Of a stretch of 38,482 nt of DNA, positions 1-8,101 are shown one piece after another. The position numbers were made by a program, and so were the translations under genes. The notes beneath the pieces are model-generated. The model had not been told where the DNA came from. It made no database searches and worked only from the letters and a program-made list of their open reading frames with translations. The stretch comes from an uncultured Bacilli bacterium (GTDB lineage Bacteria > Bacillota_I > Bacilli_A > RF39 > UBA660), in NCBI GenBank assembly GCA_947630575.1, contig CANRIB010000010.1, positions 1-38,482 of the forward strand, read 5' to 3'. The first letter of the stretch is position 1; every line of letters starts with the position of its first letter.

Positions 1-69
1 TTATTACTGGTCGAAATTTTTCTTCCTCCTTTCTCCTTTTTTATTGATTATTTTTAAAACTGTCCATAG

Positions 70-1494
70 CTAAGCTACATAAGGATTAGTTGATGAGCCA
101 TCTCCTTCTGGAGCAAATGTTATATCTGCTTTTAAATTTATTACTGGACGGATACCATATGTAAAGTTCACAATATTAAGTCCGAGGTTGCCATTAGAAA
201 CCACACAGAATACGCGTGCACCGCTAGAACTAATGAAGTAAGACGGAGACATTGTCCAATAATAGCCATTACTTTGATTATTTAAATAATAATCTGAATT
301 GTTTTTGTCATATAATCCTCCAGCAAATGTTACTTCATCGGCTGTTATTAGGCCTACTGGATAAGTTAAACTCTTTGTTCCTGAAGTTTGGCCTTTAGTT
401 GCAGTTGTTTTTTGTGTTGCTCCTGTATATGTAAAATAATCATTATCAATATCTTTACAATTAAATGTTGGCTTTGATTTATTAGTTGGACTTGGATAAC
501 TTCCTTTTGGTATTAATCTTAAATGAGCTCCATAATATGTTGTTGTAGTTCCTGTTCCTCCATTATCGTTTTCACTTCCCCATGCTGTTGTCTTAGTGGT
601 TGAATTTCTTCTATCATTGCAAAATCCGACATTTTTATCTATTTTTCCATTTTCACTTGCAAATTCATCTGATAAATTATTCTCAAACCATGTATTTAAT
701 TGAGTTAATACATTGCTTTTTGTTACATCTGTGCCAGTCCCATAACCATGAATACTTTCTGTTTTAAATTGAAATCCTACATACTCAGCTCGATTATTAC
801 TACTGTAATATTTAATACTAGTATCCTTATTTATTAAAGCAGCCGCTCCATTTGTTGTATATCCTCCATCGCTAGTGGCTGCACTTCCTTCTCCTGAGTA
901 CATCATTCTTATTGTTCCATCTCCATTTATTCGGATGATTCGCCAATATATATCTTTTCCATTTGTATCTGTACCGGTTTTTCCAAATTTCACCCAATTA
1001 CTATTTACTTTGCCTCTAAAGTAATATGTTGTTCCAAAATCATCAATATCTGTATATAATGTATCACTATGGTTTGCTATTTCTACTTGGTTAAAGCCTT
1101 CCTTTTCTCCCTCTTCTATATTTTTATACATTAATAACTTTTCACTAGCAGTTTCTTTTCTAAAATATAAATAACATTTTAAATCTTCTTGGTTAATATT
1201 TTTTATTATAATGTTCCAATTTTTACTATCCCATGAAATTGTAGTATTTCCATCGCAAATACTTTGAGTTGTATCAAGCGTAAATCCTGAACCTTTTTCT
1301 GGATATGTCCCTGAATATTTGTAAGTACCATTATCTTGTTCTATATAAATTCCTATTGGGCTTGAAGATGTTTTTATACTATCTTCGTTTAAATAAACCT
1401 CTTTTGTAGTGGATTTTTCGTAATTAATTAATAATAAGCTTATTAATAGTATTGGTATAATTGAAAATATGAATATTATTTTTTTGTTTCTCAT
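70..1494 (-). CDS. Membrane-anchored surface protein with lectin-like, variable C terminus (paralogue A)
   Basis: 474 aa. A hydrophobic segment at about residues 5-23 follows a basic MRNKK start and probably anchors or exports the protein. Residues about 60-115 form a two-cysteine module ending in CYLYF that also occurs in the paralogues at 1497 and 21801. From about residue 150 runs the shared C-terminal domain, with landmarks NWVKFGK, YWRIIRINGDGTIR, GFCNDR and YYWTMSP, ending RPVINLKAD. This layout resembles C-type-lectin/formylglycine-enzyme-like (DUF6273-type) domains; that assignment is from motif memory. Residues about 415-451 are the hypervariable stretch. The gene starts 2 bases after the stop of the upstream paralogue, so the two are probably cotranscribed. 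The function is likely ligand binding at the cell surface (inference). Confidence 0.8.
   Translation of the reverse strand: MRNKKIIFIFSIIPILLISLLLINYEKSTTKEVYLNEDSIKTSSSPIGIYIEQDNGTYKYSGTYPEKGSGFTLDTTQSICDGNTTISWDSKNWNIIIKNINQEDLKCYLYFRKETASEKLLMYKNIEEGEKEGFNQVEIANHSDTLYTDIDDFGTTYYFRGKVNSNWVKFGKTGTDTNGKDIYWRIIRINGDGTIRMMYSGEGSAATSDGGYTTNGAAALINKDTSIKYYSSNNRAEYVGFQFKTESIHGYGTGTDVTKSNVLTQLNTWFENNLSDEFASENGKIDKNVGFCNDRRNSTTKTTAWGSENDNGGTGTTTTYYGAHLRLIPKGSYPSPTNKSKPTFNCKDIDNDYFTYTGATQKTTATKGQTSGTKSLTYPVGLITADEVTFAGGLYDKNNSDYYLNNQSNGYYWTMSPSYFISSSGARVFCVVSNGNLGLNIVNFTYGIRPVINLKADITFAPEGDGSSTNPYVA
141..250 (-). other. Variable-region-like segment of paralogue A
   Basis: 47 of 110 bases are G or C, above the AT-rich flanks. 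It lies between the conserved codons for WTMSP and RPVINL. Variable codons are mostly pyrimidine-ending (TCT, TAC, TTC, ATT, AGT, TCT, AGC, GGT, CGC). The segment is followed by CCAGTAATAAAT, and GTAATAAAT is identical in all three paralogues. It is the least GC-rich of the three, so if it was diversified it may be older or from another template. Confidence 0.5.
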
Positions 1495-1496
1495 AA

Positions 1497-3455
1497 TTAA
1501 TCAACTCCTTCCACTATGTATGGATTAGAATATGTGCCTTTATTTTCTCCATTAGGATCTTGAAATGTTATTTTTGTATCAGCTTTTAAATTTATTACAG
1601 GGCGCACACTATACGTGCTGGCCACGTCGTTGCTGCCGAGCCATCCAGTCGAATCCACAAAGAACACGCTAGCAAAGTTGCTGAGAAAGTCAAAGGGAGA
1701 CATGGTCCAATAACCAAAATTTGTATATAAGTAATATCCTTGGTTATTTGTGCCATTTCTACCTCCTGCAAAATTTACTTCATCTGCATTTATTAATCCT
1801 ACTGGTTTTGATATTGCTTTATTTCCTTTTTTTGAATTATTCACTGTATATAAATCATTATCTTCAGATAATGTTGTTGCTCCACTTTTTGTATTTCTTT
1901 TACAATGTAAATCTGGAGTTTTTTGTGTTACTAATCTAAAGTATCCTCCATAAAAAGTTCCTGTTGTGGTTCCTCCTTTTGTATAATCTACACTCGCTGT
2001 ATCACTACTTCCATTATATGGAGTTCTATCTCCACAAAATCCTGCATCTTCATCTATATAATCTTTTGCAGTTTTTCCTCCAACACTTACATTTTCCAAA
2101 TTAGTTGAATACCAACTTTCCAATTTTGTTTTTATATTACTTGGTGAATCGTTTTTATGCGAGGTAGAATAATCTCCACTACTTGAACCATACATATAAC
2201 CTACATATCTATTTTGATCTATATTAGTATTAAATGCTAATTTAGTAGAACTATCTATTGTTACTTGAGTTCCAGTTCCTGTTACATATGCTGGATTATT
2301 TCTATTACTATTCGGGAAAGTTAAATTATCTTCGTCGCCCACTTTTCCAGAATATATTAATCTTATTGTTCCATCGCCATTTATTCTGATGATTCGCCAA
2401 TAATATTCCGCAAATTTAACCCAGTTATCTGTTACACTCCCTCTAAAATAATATGTATCTCCATCATCGTCTTGTGTTTTATAAAGTCCTTTATCTGTAG
2501 TTTCACACCCACTATCACACGCGGTTTTGCTGAAATTTGGACTAGTGCCATTAACCTTAGAACTTAATCCTAAATTTTCTAATACATCTGCTGATGTAGG
2601 TATCTTTTTAAAATATAAATTACATGATGTACCCGTTTCTGTTGCACTTACTTTTAAAGCATAATTGTCATCGTCCCAATCAAGAGTACCATTTTCACAT
2701 GAACTTTGATTTTTATCTAAAGTATATCCTTCTTCTTCTCCTGGAGCTTTTTTAACTTCTGTTTGTTTTCCAGTTTTATCTACTGTATATATTTTATTTA
2801 TAGTTATATCAGCTAGTTTAGCTTCAGTTTCTTCAACTGTTACAACACCATCAAATTTTTTATTCATATCTTTGTTTTGATTATCTTCTTCATTTGGAAA
2901 CTCTAACACTACATAATAATAAACAGAATTACCATTTGTATTACCTTTTAATACTTGATTAGTTGCTAAAGTAAAATTTTTTTCTACATTAGTAGTTTCA
3001 ATTTGTCCTTCATAAATTATTTCTCCTAAATTATCAAAGTTATTATTTTCACACTCTTCAAAGTATTTTCTAAAATTAGCATTACCAGATTGAGTTTTAA
3101 TACAACTTATAGATGGTGTTTCTTCACTTGTAGTTCTATATACATAATATTTTAAAGGTGTTTCTAATTCATTAATTCCTTTCCAAATTAAATTATATTC
3201 GACAATGGTATTATCACTTAGAGCAGTTACTTTAATCGCGGAAATATTTCTATGACCTGGTAATATATCTCTATCATCAAAATTTAAAGTTCCCTCCACT
3301 GCTAGTTTAACATCATCAATAGTCGCGGTTGTTACTGTAACACTAGAAGGATTATTTTCTATAGTAAAATCAGATGTAAAATAAGCATAACTAATACCGA
3401 TAATTAATAAAATCCCCACAATAACTACTAAAATATGAAACTTCCTTTTTTCCAT
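1497..3455 (-). CDS. TasA/camelysin-like exported protein with lectin-like variable C terminus (paralogue B)
   Basis: 652 aa. The N terminus (basic MEKRK, hydrophobic core, then SYAYF near residue 25) matches the SipW-type signal peptides of TasA/CalY proteins, followed by a beta-rich domain (LNFDDRDILPGHRNIS) closely paralleled in the protein at 21801. Residues about 215-290 hold the two-cysteine module ending CNLYFKK. The C-terminal domain carries NWVKFAEYYWRIIRINGDG, GFCGDR, GYWTMSP and SVRPVINLKAD, with the hypervariable part at about residues 582-618. It is the first gene of a two-gene operon with paralogue A, and the start has an AGGTGAG ribosome site. It is probably a secreted or fibre-associated binding protein; no SipW peptidase gene is present in the window. 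Confidence 0.8.
   Translation of the reverse strand: MEKRKFHILVVIVGILLIIGISYAYFTSDFTIENNPSSVTVTTATIDDVKLAVEGTLNFDDRDILPGHRNISAIKVTALSDNTIVEYNLIWKGINELETPLKYYVYRTTSEETPSISCIKTQSGNANFRKYFEECENNNFDNLGEIIYEGQIETTNVEKNFTLATNQVLKGNTNGNSVYYYVVLEFPNEEDNQNKDMNKKFDGVVTVEETEAKLADITINKIYTVDKTGKQTEVKKAPGEEEGYTLDKNQSSCENGTLDWDDDNYALKVSATETGTSCNLYFKKIPTSADVLENLGLSSKVNGTSPNFSKTACDSGCETTDKGLYKTQDDDGDTYYFRGSVTDNWVKFAEYYWRIIRINGDGTIRLIYSGKVGDEDNLTFPNSNRNNPAYVTGTGTQVTIDSSTKLAFNTNIDQNRYVGYMYGSSSGDYSTSHKNDSPSNIKTKLESWYSTNLENVSVGGKTAKDYIDEDAGFCGDRTPYNGSSDTASVDYTKGGTTTGTFYGGYFRLVTQKTPDLHCKRNTKSGATTLSEDNDLYTVNNSKKGNKAISKPVGLINADEVNFAGGRNGTNNQGYYLYTNFGYWTMSPFDFLSNFASVFFVDSTGWLGSNDVASTYSVRPVINLKADTKITFQDPNGENKGTYSNPYIVEGVD
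1601..1710 (-). other. Variable-region-like segment of paralogue B, GC-rich island
   Basis: 59 of 110 bases (54%) are G or C, in a gene otherwise strongly AT-rich. On the coding strand it runs from the TMSP codons to CGCCCT, then GTAATAAAT. It shares the exact 15-mer GTGTTCTTTGTGGAT with the segment at 21871. Variable codons include GAC, CTC, AGC, AAC, AGC, GGC, AGC, AAC, GAC, GCC and AGC, that is NNC, as expected if AAC codons of a template had been mutated at adenines. One codon is missing relative to A and C near its start. Confidence 0.6.
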
Positions 3456-3682
3456 TATATACTCACCTATTCTTATTCTAATTCTTTTTTAGAAATATTT
3501 CATTATGTTCGACAAAACATACCAAAACTTAGCAAAAAAATCTCTTGGCTCTGTTTTATATATAAATTGCAATACTTTATGTTATATATTTATATTACAA
3601 TATTATTTGCAAAAATTCAATCTTTTTGTTACTTTTTACGTAATTTTTTAAAATTTACTAATTATACTAAATCTGCTAGACA

Positions 3683-3775
3683 ATTTTATAATTTCTGCCT
3701 GAAAGATTTTATATTTTTTGTTAGGAGATTTTATAATATCTGTACTTTGACCATTATGTAATTCTATTATAAAAT
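3683..3775 (+). promoter_or_regulatory. Promoter with three upstream ATTTTATA repeats, in the 3456-3852 gap
   Basis: The 397-base gap between the divergent genes at 1497 and 3853 contains no convincing gene. It holds three ATTTTATA copies at 3683, 3706 and 3728, spaced 23 and 22 bases (about two helical turns), then TTGACC (3747-3752), a 17-base spacer and TAAAAT (3770-3775). This is a good sigma-A promoter for the nuclease gene. A second GGAGG lies at about 3805, well before the true AGGAGG at about 3840. The repeats may be regulator sites, or AT-rich coincidence. Confidence 0.5.
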
Positions 3776-3852
3776 TACCCCATAGAATTTCTTATCAACT
3801 TGAAAGGAGGCACATTTTTAGATAAGCAAATTTTATTTAGGAGGTAAAAATC

Positions 3853-4917
3853 ATGAAAAAAACAAAACCTTTATATGCCGATTTAATGGCTAAATATATA
3901 TTTGGGACAGAAGAAAATTTAATATATACTGCTCATCTTTTAGAATTATTTTTCAAATTAGAACCTGGTACTTTAGCTAATGCTACAATTCGCAATAGTG
4001 TTCACCTTTCTCGGGAAACAATAAATAAAAAAGGATTTGAAATGGATATTATCGTGGAATCATCATTTTTAAAAGTTATTAATATTGAATTTTATACTAA
4101 ATATGATTTAAATAGTGAAATAAAATCTTTTATGTATATAGCCAATAAATTTAGTAATAGTTTAAAAGTTGGTGAAGAATATAGTCAAGCTAAAAAAATT
4201 AATCAAATAAACTTTGTTAAAAATAATTTAGTACATCATACAGAAAAAATGATTTCTGAATATTTAATATTAAATAAAGATGATATAGAAGATCAAATGA
4301 TATCAGAATTTTTTCAATTATTTATAGTAGACCTTGACCAAGAAATAAATCAAGATTATAATAATGATGAATTAATGAGATGGATAAAACTAATAGGTGC
4401 TGAAACAGATGAAGAGATGCAAGAAATAGTAAAAGGCAATGCAATGATGGAAGAGGTCTATGAAAAAATGAAAGAATTTAGTCAAGAAGAATGGGTAAAT
4501 GATTATTTTAACAAAGAGAGATTAGTAAAAAGCCAGCATAATTCGGAATTAAGGGAACAGAAAGAAAAATTAACTGAAGAGTTTAACGAGAAAGAAAGAC
4601 TAGTAAGAAGTCAGCATAATTCGGAATTAAGAGAGCAGAAAGAAAAATTAACTGAAGAGTTTAACGAGAAAGAAAGACTAGTAAGAAGTCAGCATAATTC
4701 AGAATTAAGAGAGCAGAAAGAAAAACTAACTGAGGAATTTAATGAGAAAGAAAGACTAGTAAGAAGCCAACATAATTCTGAATTAAGAGAACAGAAAGAA
4801 AAGATGATTGAGAATATGATTCTAAAGAATTATAAACTAGAAGATATTGCCGAGATAAGTAATATGCCATTAAATGCTATAAAAGATATTAAAAAGAAAA
4901 TAGAAGCTCGAAAGTAA
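3853..4917 (+). CDS. Rpn-type PD-(D/E)XK nuclease / putative transposase family protein
   Basis: 354 aa. The first 200 or so residues match the recombination-promoting nuclease family (COG5464-like, PDDEXK superfamily): the opening DLMAKYIFG, then FEMDIIVES with acidic D65 and NIEFY with E79. The usual glutamine two residues after the glutamate is Tyr81 here, so catalysis should not be assumed. Residues 222-318 are four copies of a 26-residue charged, helical unit beginning ERLV(K/R)SQHNSELREQ, probably a coiled coil. The last 35 residues (LEDIAEISNMPLNAIKDI) look like the helix-turn-helix tail common in this family. The gene stands alone, with its own promoter, strong AGGAGG ribosome site and terminator. 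E. coli Rpn proteins promote RecA-independent recombination; no inverted repeats of a transposon are seen here. Confidence 0.8.
   Translation: MKKTKPLYADLMAKYIFGTEENLIYTAHLLELFFKLEPGTLANATIRNSVHLSRETINKKGFEMDIIVESSFLKVINIEFYTKYDLNSEIKSFMYIANKFSNSLKVGEEYSQAKKINQINFVKNNLVHHTEKMISEYLILNKDDIEDQMISEFFQLFIVDLDQEINQDYNNDELMRWIKLIGAETDEEMQEIVKGNAMMEEVYEKMKEFSQEEWVNDYFNKERLVKSQHNSELREQKEKLTEEFNEKERLVRSQHNSELREQKEKLTEEFNEKERLVRSQHNSELREQKEKLTEEFNEKERLVRSQHNSELREQKEKMIENMILKNYKLEDIAEISNMPLNAIKDIKKKIEARK
4516..4806 (+). repeat. 78-bp in-frame tandem repeat inside the nuclease gene
   Basis: Units begin at 4516, 4594, 4672 and 4750, each 78 bases (26 codons); the fourth stops after about 57 bases. The units differ at only a few positions, mostly third-base changes, which indicates recent expansion or homogenisation. 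Copy number could change by slippage or recombination without breaking the frame. Confidence 0.92.
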
Positions 4918-4932
4918 ATTGAGCTTCTTTTT
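4902..4932 (+). terminator. Intrinsic terminator overlapping the nuclease stop codon
   Basis: AGAAGCTC (4902-4909) pairs with GAGCTTCT (4921-4928), followed by a T run. The stem's 5' arm lies within the last codons and the TAA is in the loop. The opposite strand is also fairly T-rich after the hairpin, so it may also end the converging ABC operon. Confidence 0.8.
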
Positions 4933-5554
4933 AAAATTCCTTTTTTTGATAAATTTTTTTAGATATTAAATAAGAAATAAATAAGATTAAGAGAATTATA
5001 ATAGAAATAATATACATTCCATATTGGTTATCAATATTTTTAAGATATTCAGGGATAGTTATATATTTAGAAATTAAGCTAATAAGAAAGATAAAACCAA
5101 AAATAATAACAATTAAAAATATTCTTCCCCTTTCGACTCCATATTTAAAGATTAAAGGAAAACTTAGAGAAATGATTAATAATGCCCCAAATAAGCAACT
5201 ATAGATATTATTATTTAAAAGAGAAATATTTAAAGAATTGGATAACTCGCCAAATATTATACCACCTATATAAGTTAGTAAAATAGCCCAACAAATTATT
5301 AAAATACTGGTTATGTATTTAGCTTTAACAACATTTTTTCTTCCTTTAGGTAAGGTTATAGCATAACTATCCCATTTGTTTATTTCATCATAACTAAAAG
5401 TAGTTATAAAAAGCATCGTACTTATAAATGTTGGTATATAATAAAACATATTATTACCATCAATACTTAAAAAGCAGAATATTAATACAAGTAATAATAA
5501 ATGTTTAATATTGCTTTTAATTACTAATAAATCTTTTTTAATTAATCCTTTCAT
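4931..5554 (-). CDS. ABC-2 type transporter membrane subunit
   Basis: 207 aa, with about six hydrophobic segments and a short basic N terminus (MKGLIKKDLL) typical of small ABC-2 permeases paired with YtrA/BcrA-like ATPases. The start overlaps the ATPase gene's end by 17 bases and has an AAAGGAGC ribosome site, so the two are translationally coupled. It should form the membrane channel of the ABC exporter encoded here. The substrate is unknown; such systems often respond to cell-envelope-active peptides (family knowledge), which the sequence itself does not show. Confidence 0.8.
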   Translation of the reverse strand: MKGLIKKDLLVIKSNIKHLLLLVLIFCFLSIDGNNMFYYIPTFISTMLFITTFSYDEINKWDSYAITLPKGRKNVVKAKYITSILIICWAILLTYIGGIIFGELSNSLNISLLNNNIYSCLFGALLIISLSFPLIFKYGVERGRIFLIVIIFGFIFLISLISKYITIPEYLKNIDNQYGMYIISIIILLILFISYLISKKIYQKKEF

Positions 5555-6410
5555 TGTTTGCTCCTTTTATTTTTAAAACCATTAAATCTTCTAAAGTGAT
5601 ATTATCAATAATAAAGTTTTTATATTTTTTTTGCATATTCTTTTTATCTTTTACTAATATTTGATAATCATAACGATTTTTTTGATAGCTTATAATATCT
5701 TCTTTAGCAATAGTATTAAATTCTTGTTCACCACATTTTAAAATACCATAGTTATCTAATATTTCATCTCTAGTAGCATTTAAAATAATATTTCCTTTAT
5801 TAATAAATATAATGTAATCGGCAATATGTTCTAAATCGGTAGTTATGTGCGTTGATAAAAGAATAGTATTTTCAGGATTTTGCATATATTCTAAAAATAA
5901 GTCTAGTATTTCTCTTCTGACAACAGGATCAAGTCCACTAGTGGGTTCATCTAAAATTAATAATTTAGGTTTATGAGATAAAGCAGTGGCTATTTCTAAT
6001 TTCTTTTTAGTACCTGTAGATAGTTTTTTTATTTGAGTTTGAGGGCTAATATTAAATTTTTGTAAATAATTATAAAATAAGTTTTTATCCCAGGTTTTAT
6101 ATATATCATGCATAATAATAGATATATCTTTAGGTTTTAATATATCGGGGAAAAACATATTATCTAAAACTACCCCAATATCTTCTTTAGCTAAATATTC
6201 TTCTTTTTCCTCTTTAGAAAATATTTTTATTTGGCCTTCATATTTATTTATTATTCCTAATAAACATTTTATTAAAGTTGTTTTGCCAGCTCCATTTTCT
6301 CCGATTAAGCCCACGATAGTGCCTTTGGTTATGGTTAATTTGGGAACTTTTAAAGTAAATTTATCATCATATTTTTTGATTAAATCTTTAATTTCAATCG
6401 CATTATTCAT
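5538..6410 (-). CDS. ABC transporter ATP-binding protein (YtrB/BcrA type)
   Basis: 290 aa from the preferred ATG. Walker A is GENGAGKTT near residue 37, the signature is LSTGTKKKLEIA, Walker B is LLILDEPTSGLDP and the switch histidine is in LLSTHITTDL. The C-terminal 80 residues extend beyond the nucleotide-binding domain, as in BcrA-like exporters. An upstream in-frame GTG (6419) exists, but AGGAG is properly spaced (8 bases) from the ATG at 6410. The start overlaps the GntR gene by 8 bases. It pairs with the permease at 4931. Confidence 0.9.
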   Translation of the reverse strand: MNNAIEIKDLIKKYDDKFTLKVPKLTITKGTIVGLIGENGAGKTTLIKCLLGIINKYEGQIKIFSKEEKEEYLAKEDIGVVLDNMFFPDILKPKDISIIMHDIYKTWDKNLFYNYLQKFNISPQTQIKKLSTGTKKKLEIATALSHKPKLLILDEPTSGLDPVVRREILDLFLEYMQNPENTILLSTHITTDLEHIADYIIFINKGNIILNATRDEILDNYGILKCGEQEFNTIAKEDIISYQKNRYDYQILVKDKKNMQKKYKNFIIDNITLEDLMVLKIKGANNERIN

Positions 6411-6783
6411 TTTTGTCACTCCTAAATAAATATTTTATTAAATCTATTATTTCTTCTTCACTAATATTATATAATTTAGCTATTTCAATAATTTTGGTAA
6501 GATATTTTTCAATTTCTTGTTGTTTTAATTCTTTAATTAATTCTAGGTTTTGAAGAGATACAAAACTGCCCTTCCCTTGTTTAGTAATAATATAGCCTTC
6601 TTTTTCTAGTTCATCATAAGCTTTTTTAATAGTTAAAACACTTATTCTTAAATCTTTCGCTAAACTTCTAATTGATGGTAAAATTTCATCTTCCTTTAAA
6701 TCACCAGTAATAATCGCGGTTATTAACGCTTCTTTTACTTGCTCATAAAATGGTGTTCCATTGTTACTTATGATTATTTTCAT
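6403..6783 (-). CDS. GntR-family regulator, YtrA subfamily
   Basis: 126 aa. It has an N-terminal winged helix (residues about 10-75; PFYEQVKEALITAIITGDL, then LPSIRSLAKDLRISVLTIKKAYDELE) and a short helical tail of about 45 residues instead of a large effector domain, the mark of the YtrA subgroup. It is the first gene of the operon with the ABC ATPase and permease. A 13-bp perfect inverted repeat overlaps the promoter's -10 box directly upstream, so autorepression that lifts with a signal is likely (inference). The start has a GGGGTGAG ribosome site. Confidence 0.9.
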   Translation of the reverse strand: MKIIISNNGTPFYEQVKEALITAIITGDLKEDEILPSIRSLAKDLRISVLTIKKAYDELEKEGYIITKQGKGSFVSLQNLELIKELKQQEIEKYLTKIIEIAKLYNISEEEIIDLIKYLFRSDKNE

Positions 6784-6794
6784 AATAACTCACC

Positions 6795-6838
6795 CCAACT
6801 GTTATATGTATTATATAACAGTTGGATACAGTTGTCAA
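6795..6838 (-). promoter_or_regulatory. Consensus promoter with 13-bp palindromic operator (ytrA-type operon)
   Basis: On the minus strand: TTGACA (plus 6833-6838), a 17-base spacer, then TATAAT (plus 6810-6815), both boxes perfect. The inverted repeat CCAACTGTTATAT (6795-6807) / ATATAACAGTTGG (6813-6825), with a 5-base centre, covers the -10 box and the start site. The outer TACAGTTG next to it repeats half of the motif. Binding here would block RNA polymerase. Confidence 0.88.
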
Positions 6839-6849
6839 TATTAGAGAAA

Positions 6850-6876
6850 TAAAAAATCATAAAGTTAATTATGATT
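6850..6876 (-). terminator. Intrinsic terminator after the Big_2 protein gene
   Basis: On the minus strand AATCATAA pairs with TTATGATT around a 6-base loop, followed by TTTTTT. It begins inside the stop codon region of the gene that ends at 6876. Confidence 0.75.
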
Positions 6877-7994
6877 TATTCATCGTCATTTGATTCAGTT
6901 GAGTCAGAAGGATCGGGAGATGATTCATTATCACCTTTATTTGAATCGGGTTCTTTAGAACTTTCATCATTTTCGGTTTCTTCTTCTGGTTCTTTATTAT
7001 CAGGTTCAGGATTAGTTGATTCCTCTTCTTTTGGTTCTGATTCTTGAGGTTCTTCTTGAGCTGGTGGGGTTGGAGTAACACTTGGAGTAGGATTATCGTT
7101 TTGAGAAGTATCAGGAGCTTTAGATGAGGAACTTGGAGCTAAAATAGTGATTTTATAGGTTGCAACACAGCCTGATGCACTAGTCGCGGTTATTGTAACA
7201 CTTCCGGCTTTTAGGCCTTTCACATTGCCATTAGCATCAACACTTGCGATAGTAGAATCACTGCTACTCCATTTGATGGCATCTAATTTAGCATTCTTAG
7301 GGCTTACATTAACGATTAATTTAGTGCTACTTCCAATAGTTAAAGAGCTTGAGCCTTTAATGGTGATACTACTAATTTTTACTTTAACAACGGTGATAGT
7401 GCAACTAGCCTCAAACTCACCATCAACAGTTTTAACTGTAATAGTGGTTGTTCCTTCTTTTAGGGCTTTAACTTTACCAGTCATGTCGGCAATAGCAACT
7501 TTTTCATTACTACTTTCCCATTCAAGTTCTTTGTTAGTCGCATTGGCAGGTTCAAAACTAGCTTTTAATTGAATAGTTTCATAAGGAGCTAAAGTGGCAG
7601 TTTTAGTATTTAATGCTATGCCGGTTACAGGGACTTTTTCTTCTTCGGTTGCCTCTTCATTATTTTGAGATTCTTTTTTAGTCCATTTAGCTTCTAAAAC
7701 TAAATCATTAGTTACCGGTTCAGTAAAATCATAAAGTCCCCCTTCATAATACCAACCCATAAATTCATAACCTTCACGAGTGGGTTCTTCAGGTTCCTCT
7801 AATTTACCATTTTTATTAATAGTTAAAGGCTTTAGATTATTACCACCATTAACTTTAAATGATACTTTAAATTCTTTAGTTGGTTTAAATATTAAAAATA
7901 AAGATAAACTTACAATACTAAAAATAATAACAAGAAAAGTAATGGGTACCCATTTTCTTATTTTAAGTTTCTTTTTAGTAATTTGTTCTTCCAT
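6876..7994 (-). CDS. Membrane-anchored surface protein with InlB-type repeat and two Big_2 domains
   Basis: 372 aa. A cytoplasmic basic stretch (KKKLKIRKW) and one membrane segment (residues about 15-36) suggest a type II orientation. Outside follow a Listeria-type InlB B-repeat (residues about 40-106, with EGYEFMGWYYEGG and LEAKWTKK) and two bacterial Ig-like Big_2 domains (about 120-205 and 208-285; each has W.SS, VA/ASVD.G.V and G..TIT). The last 85 residues are Pro/Glu/Ser/Asp-rich with no sorting motif. It is probably a spacer-like adhesion or cell-wall-contact protein. It is transcribed alone from a consensus promoter at 8028-8056. Confidence 0.82.
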   Translation of the reverse strand: MEEQITKKKLKIRKWVPITFLVIIFSIVSLSLFLIFKPTKEFKVSFKVNGGNNLKPLTINKNGKLEEPEEPTREGYEFMGWYYEGGLYDFTEPVTNDLVLEAKWTKKESQNNEEATEEEKVPVTGIALNTKTATLAPYETIQLKASFEPANATNKELEWESSNEKVAIADMTGKVKALKEGTTTITVKTVDGEFEASCTITVVKVKISSITIKGSSSLTIGSSTKLIVNVSPKNAKLDAIKWSSSDSTIASVDANGNVKGLKAGSVTITATSASGCVATYKITILAPSSSSKAPDTSQNDNPTPSVTPTPPAQEEPQESEPKEEESTNPEPDNKEPEEETENDESSKEPDSNKGDNESSPDPSDSTESNDDE

Positions 7995-8027
7995 AATAGT
8001 TTCCTTTCTTAATATATTCTATTTAAT

Positions 8028-8056
8028 ATTATATATTTGGAATTCTCTTTTGTCAA
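8028..8056 (-). promoter_or_regulatory. Consensus sigma-A promoter of the Big_2 protein gene
   Basis: On the minus strand: TTGACA (plus 8051-8056), a 17-base spacer and TATAAT (plus 8028-8033). A second TTGACA lies about 20 bases further upstream with no matching -10 box. Confidence 0.85.
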
Positions 8057-8101
8057 TTTTTAATATTTTAGTTGTCAAATGTTGGCACTTTTTTAATATA
8101 T

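Noticed and set aside
1-69. Start of another gene after paralogue A (AGGAGG on the minus strand at about 23-33)
   Set aside because: No ATG, GTG or TTG lies at a proper distance within the window; a gene beyond the left edge cannot be judged.
3435-3761. Plus-strand frame of 108 codons upstream of the nuclease
   Set aside because: Phe/Tyr/Ile-rich translation of AT-rich DNA that overlaps a real gene start and the nuclease promoter; no ribosome site.
3853-4917. Insertion sequence
   Set aside because: The protein family is sometimes called a transposase, but no terminal inverted repeats or target duplication are visible around it.
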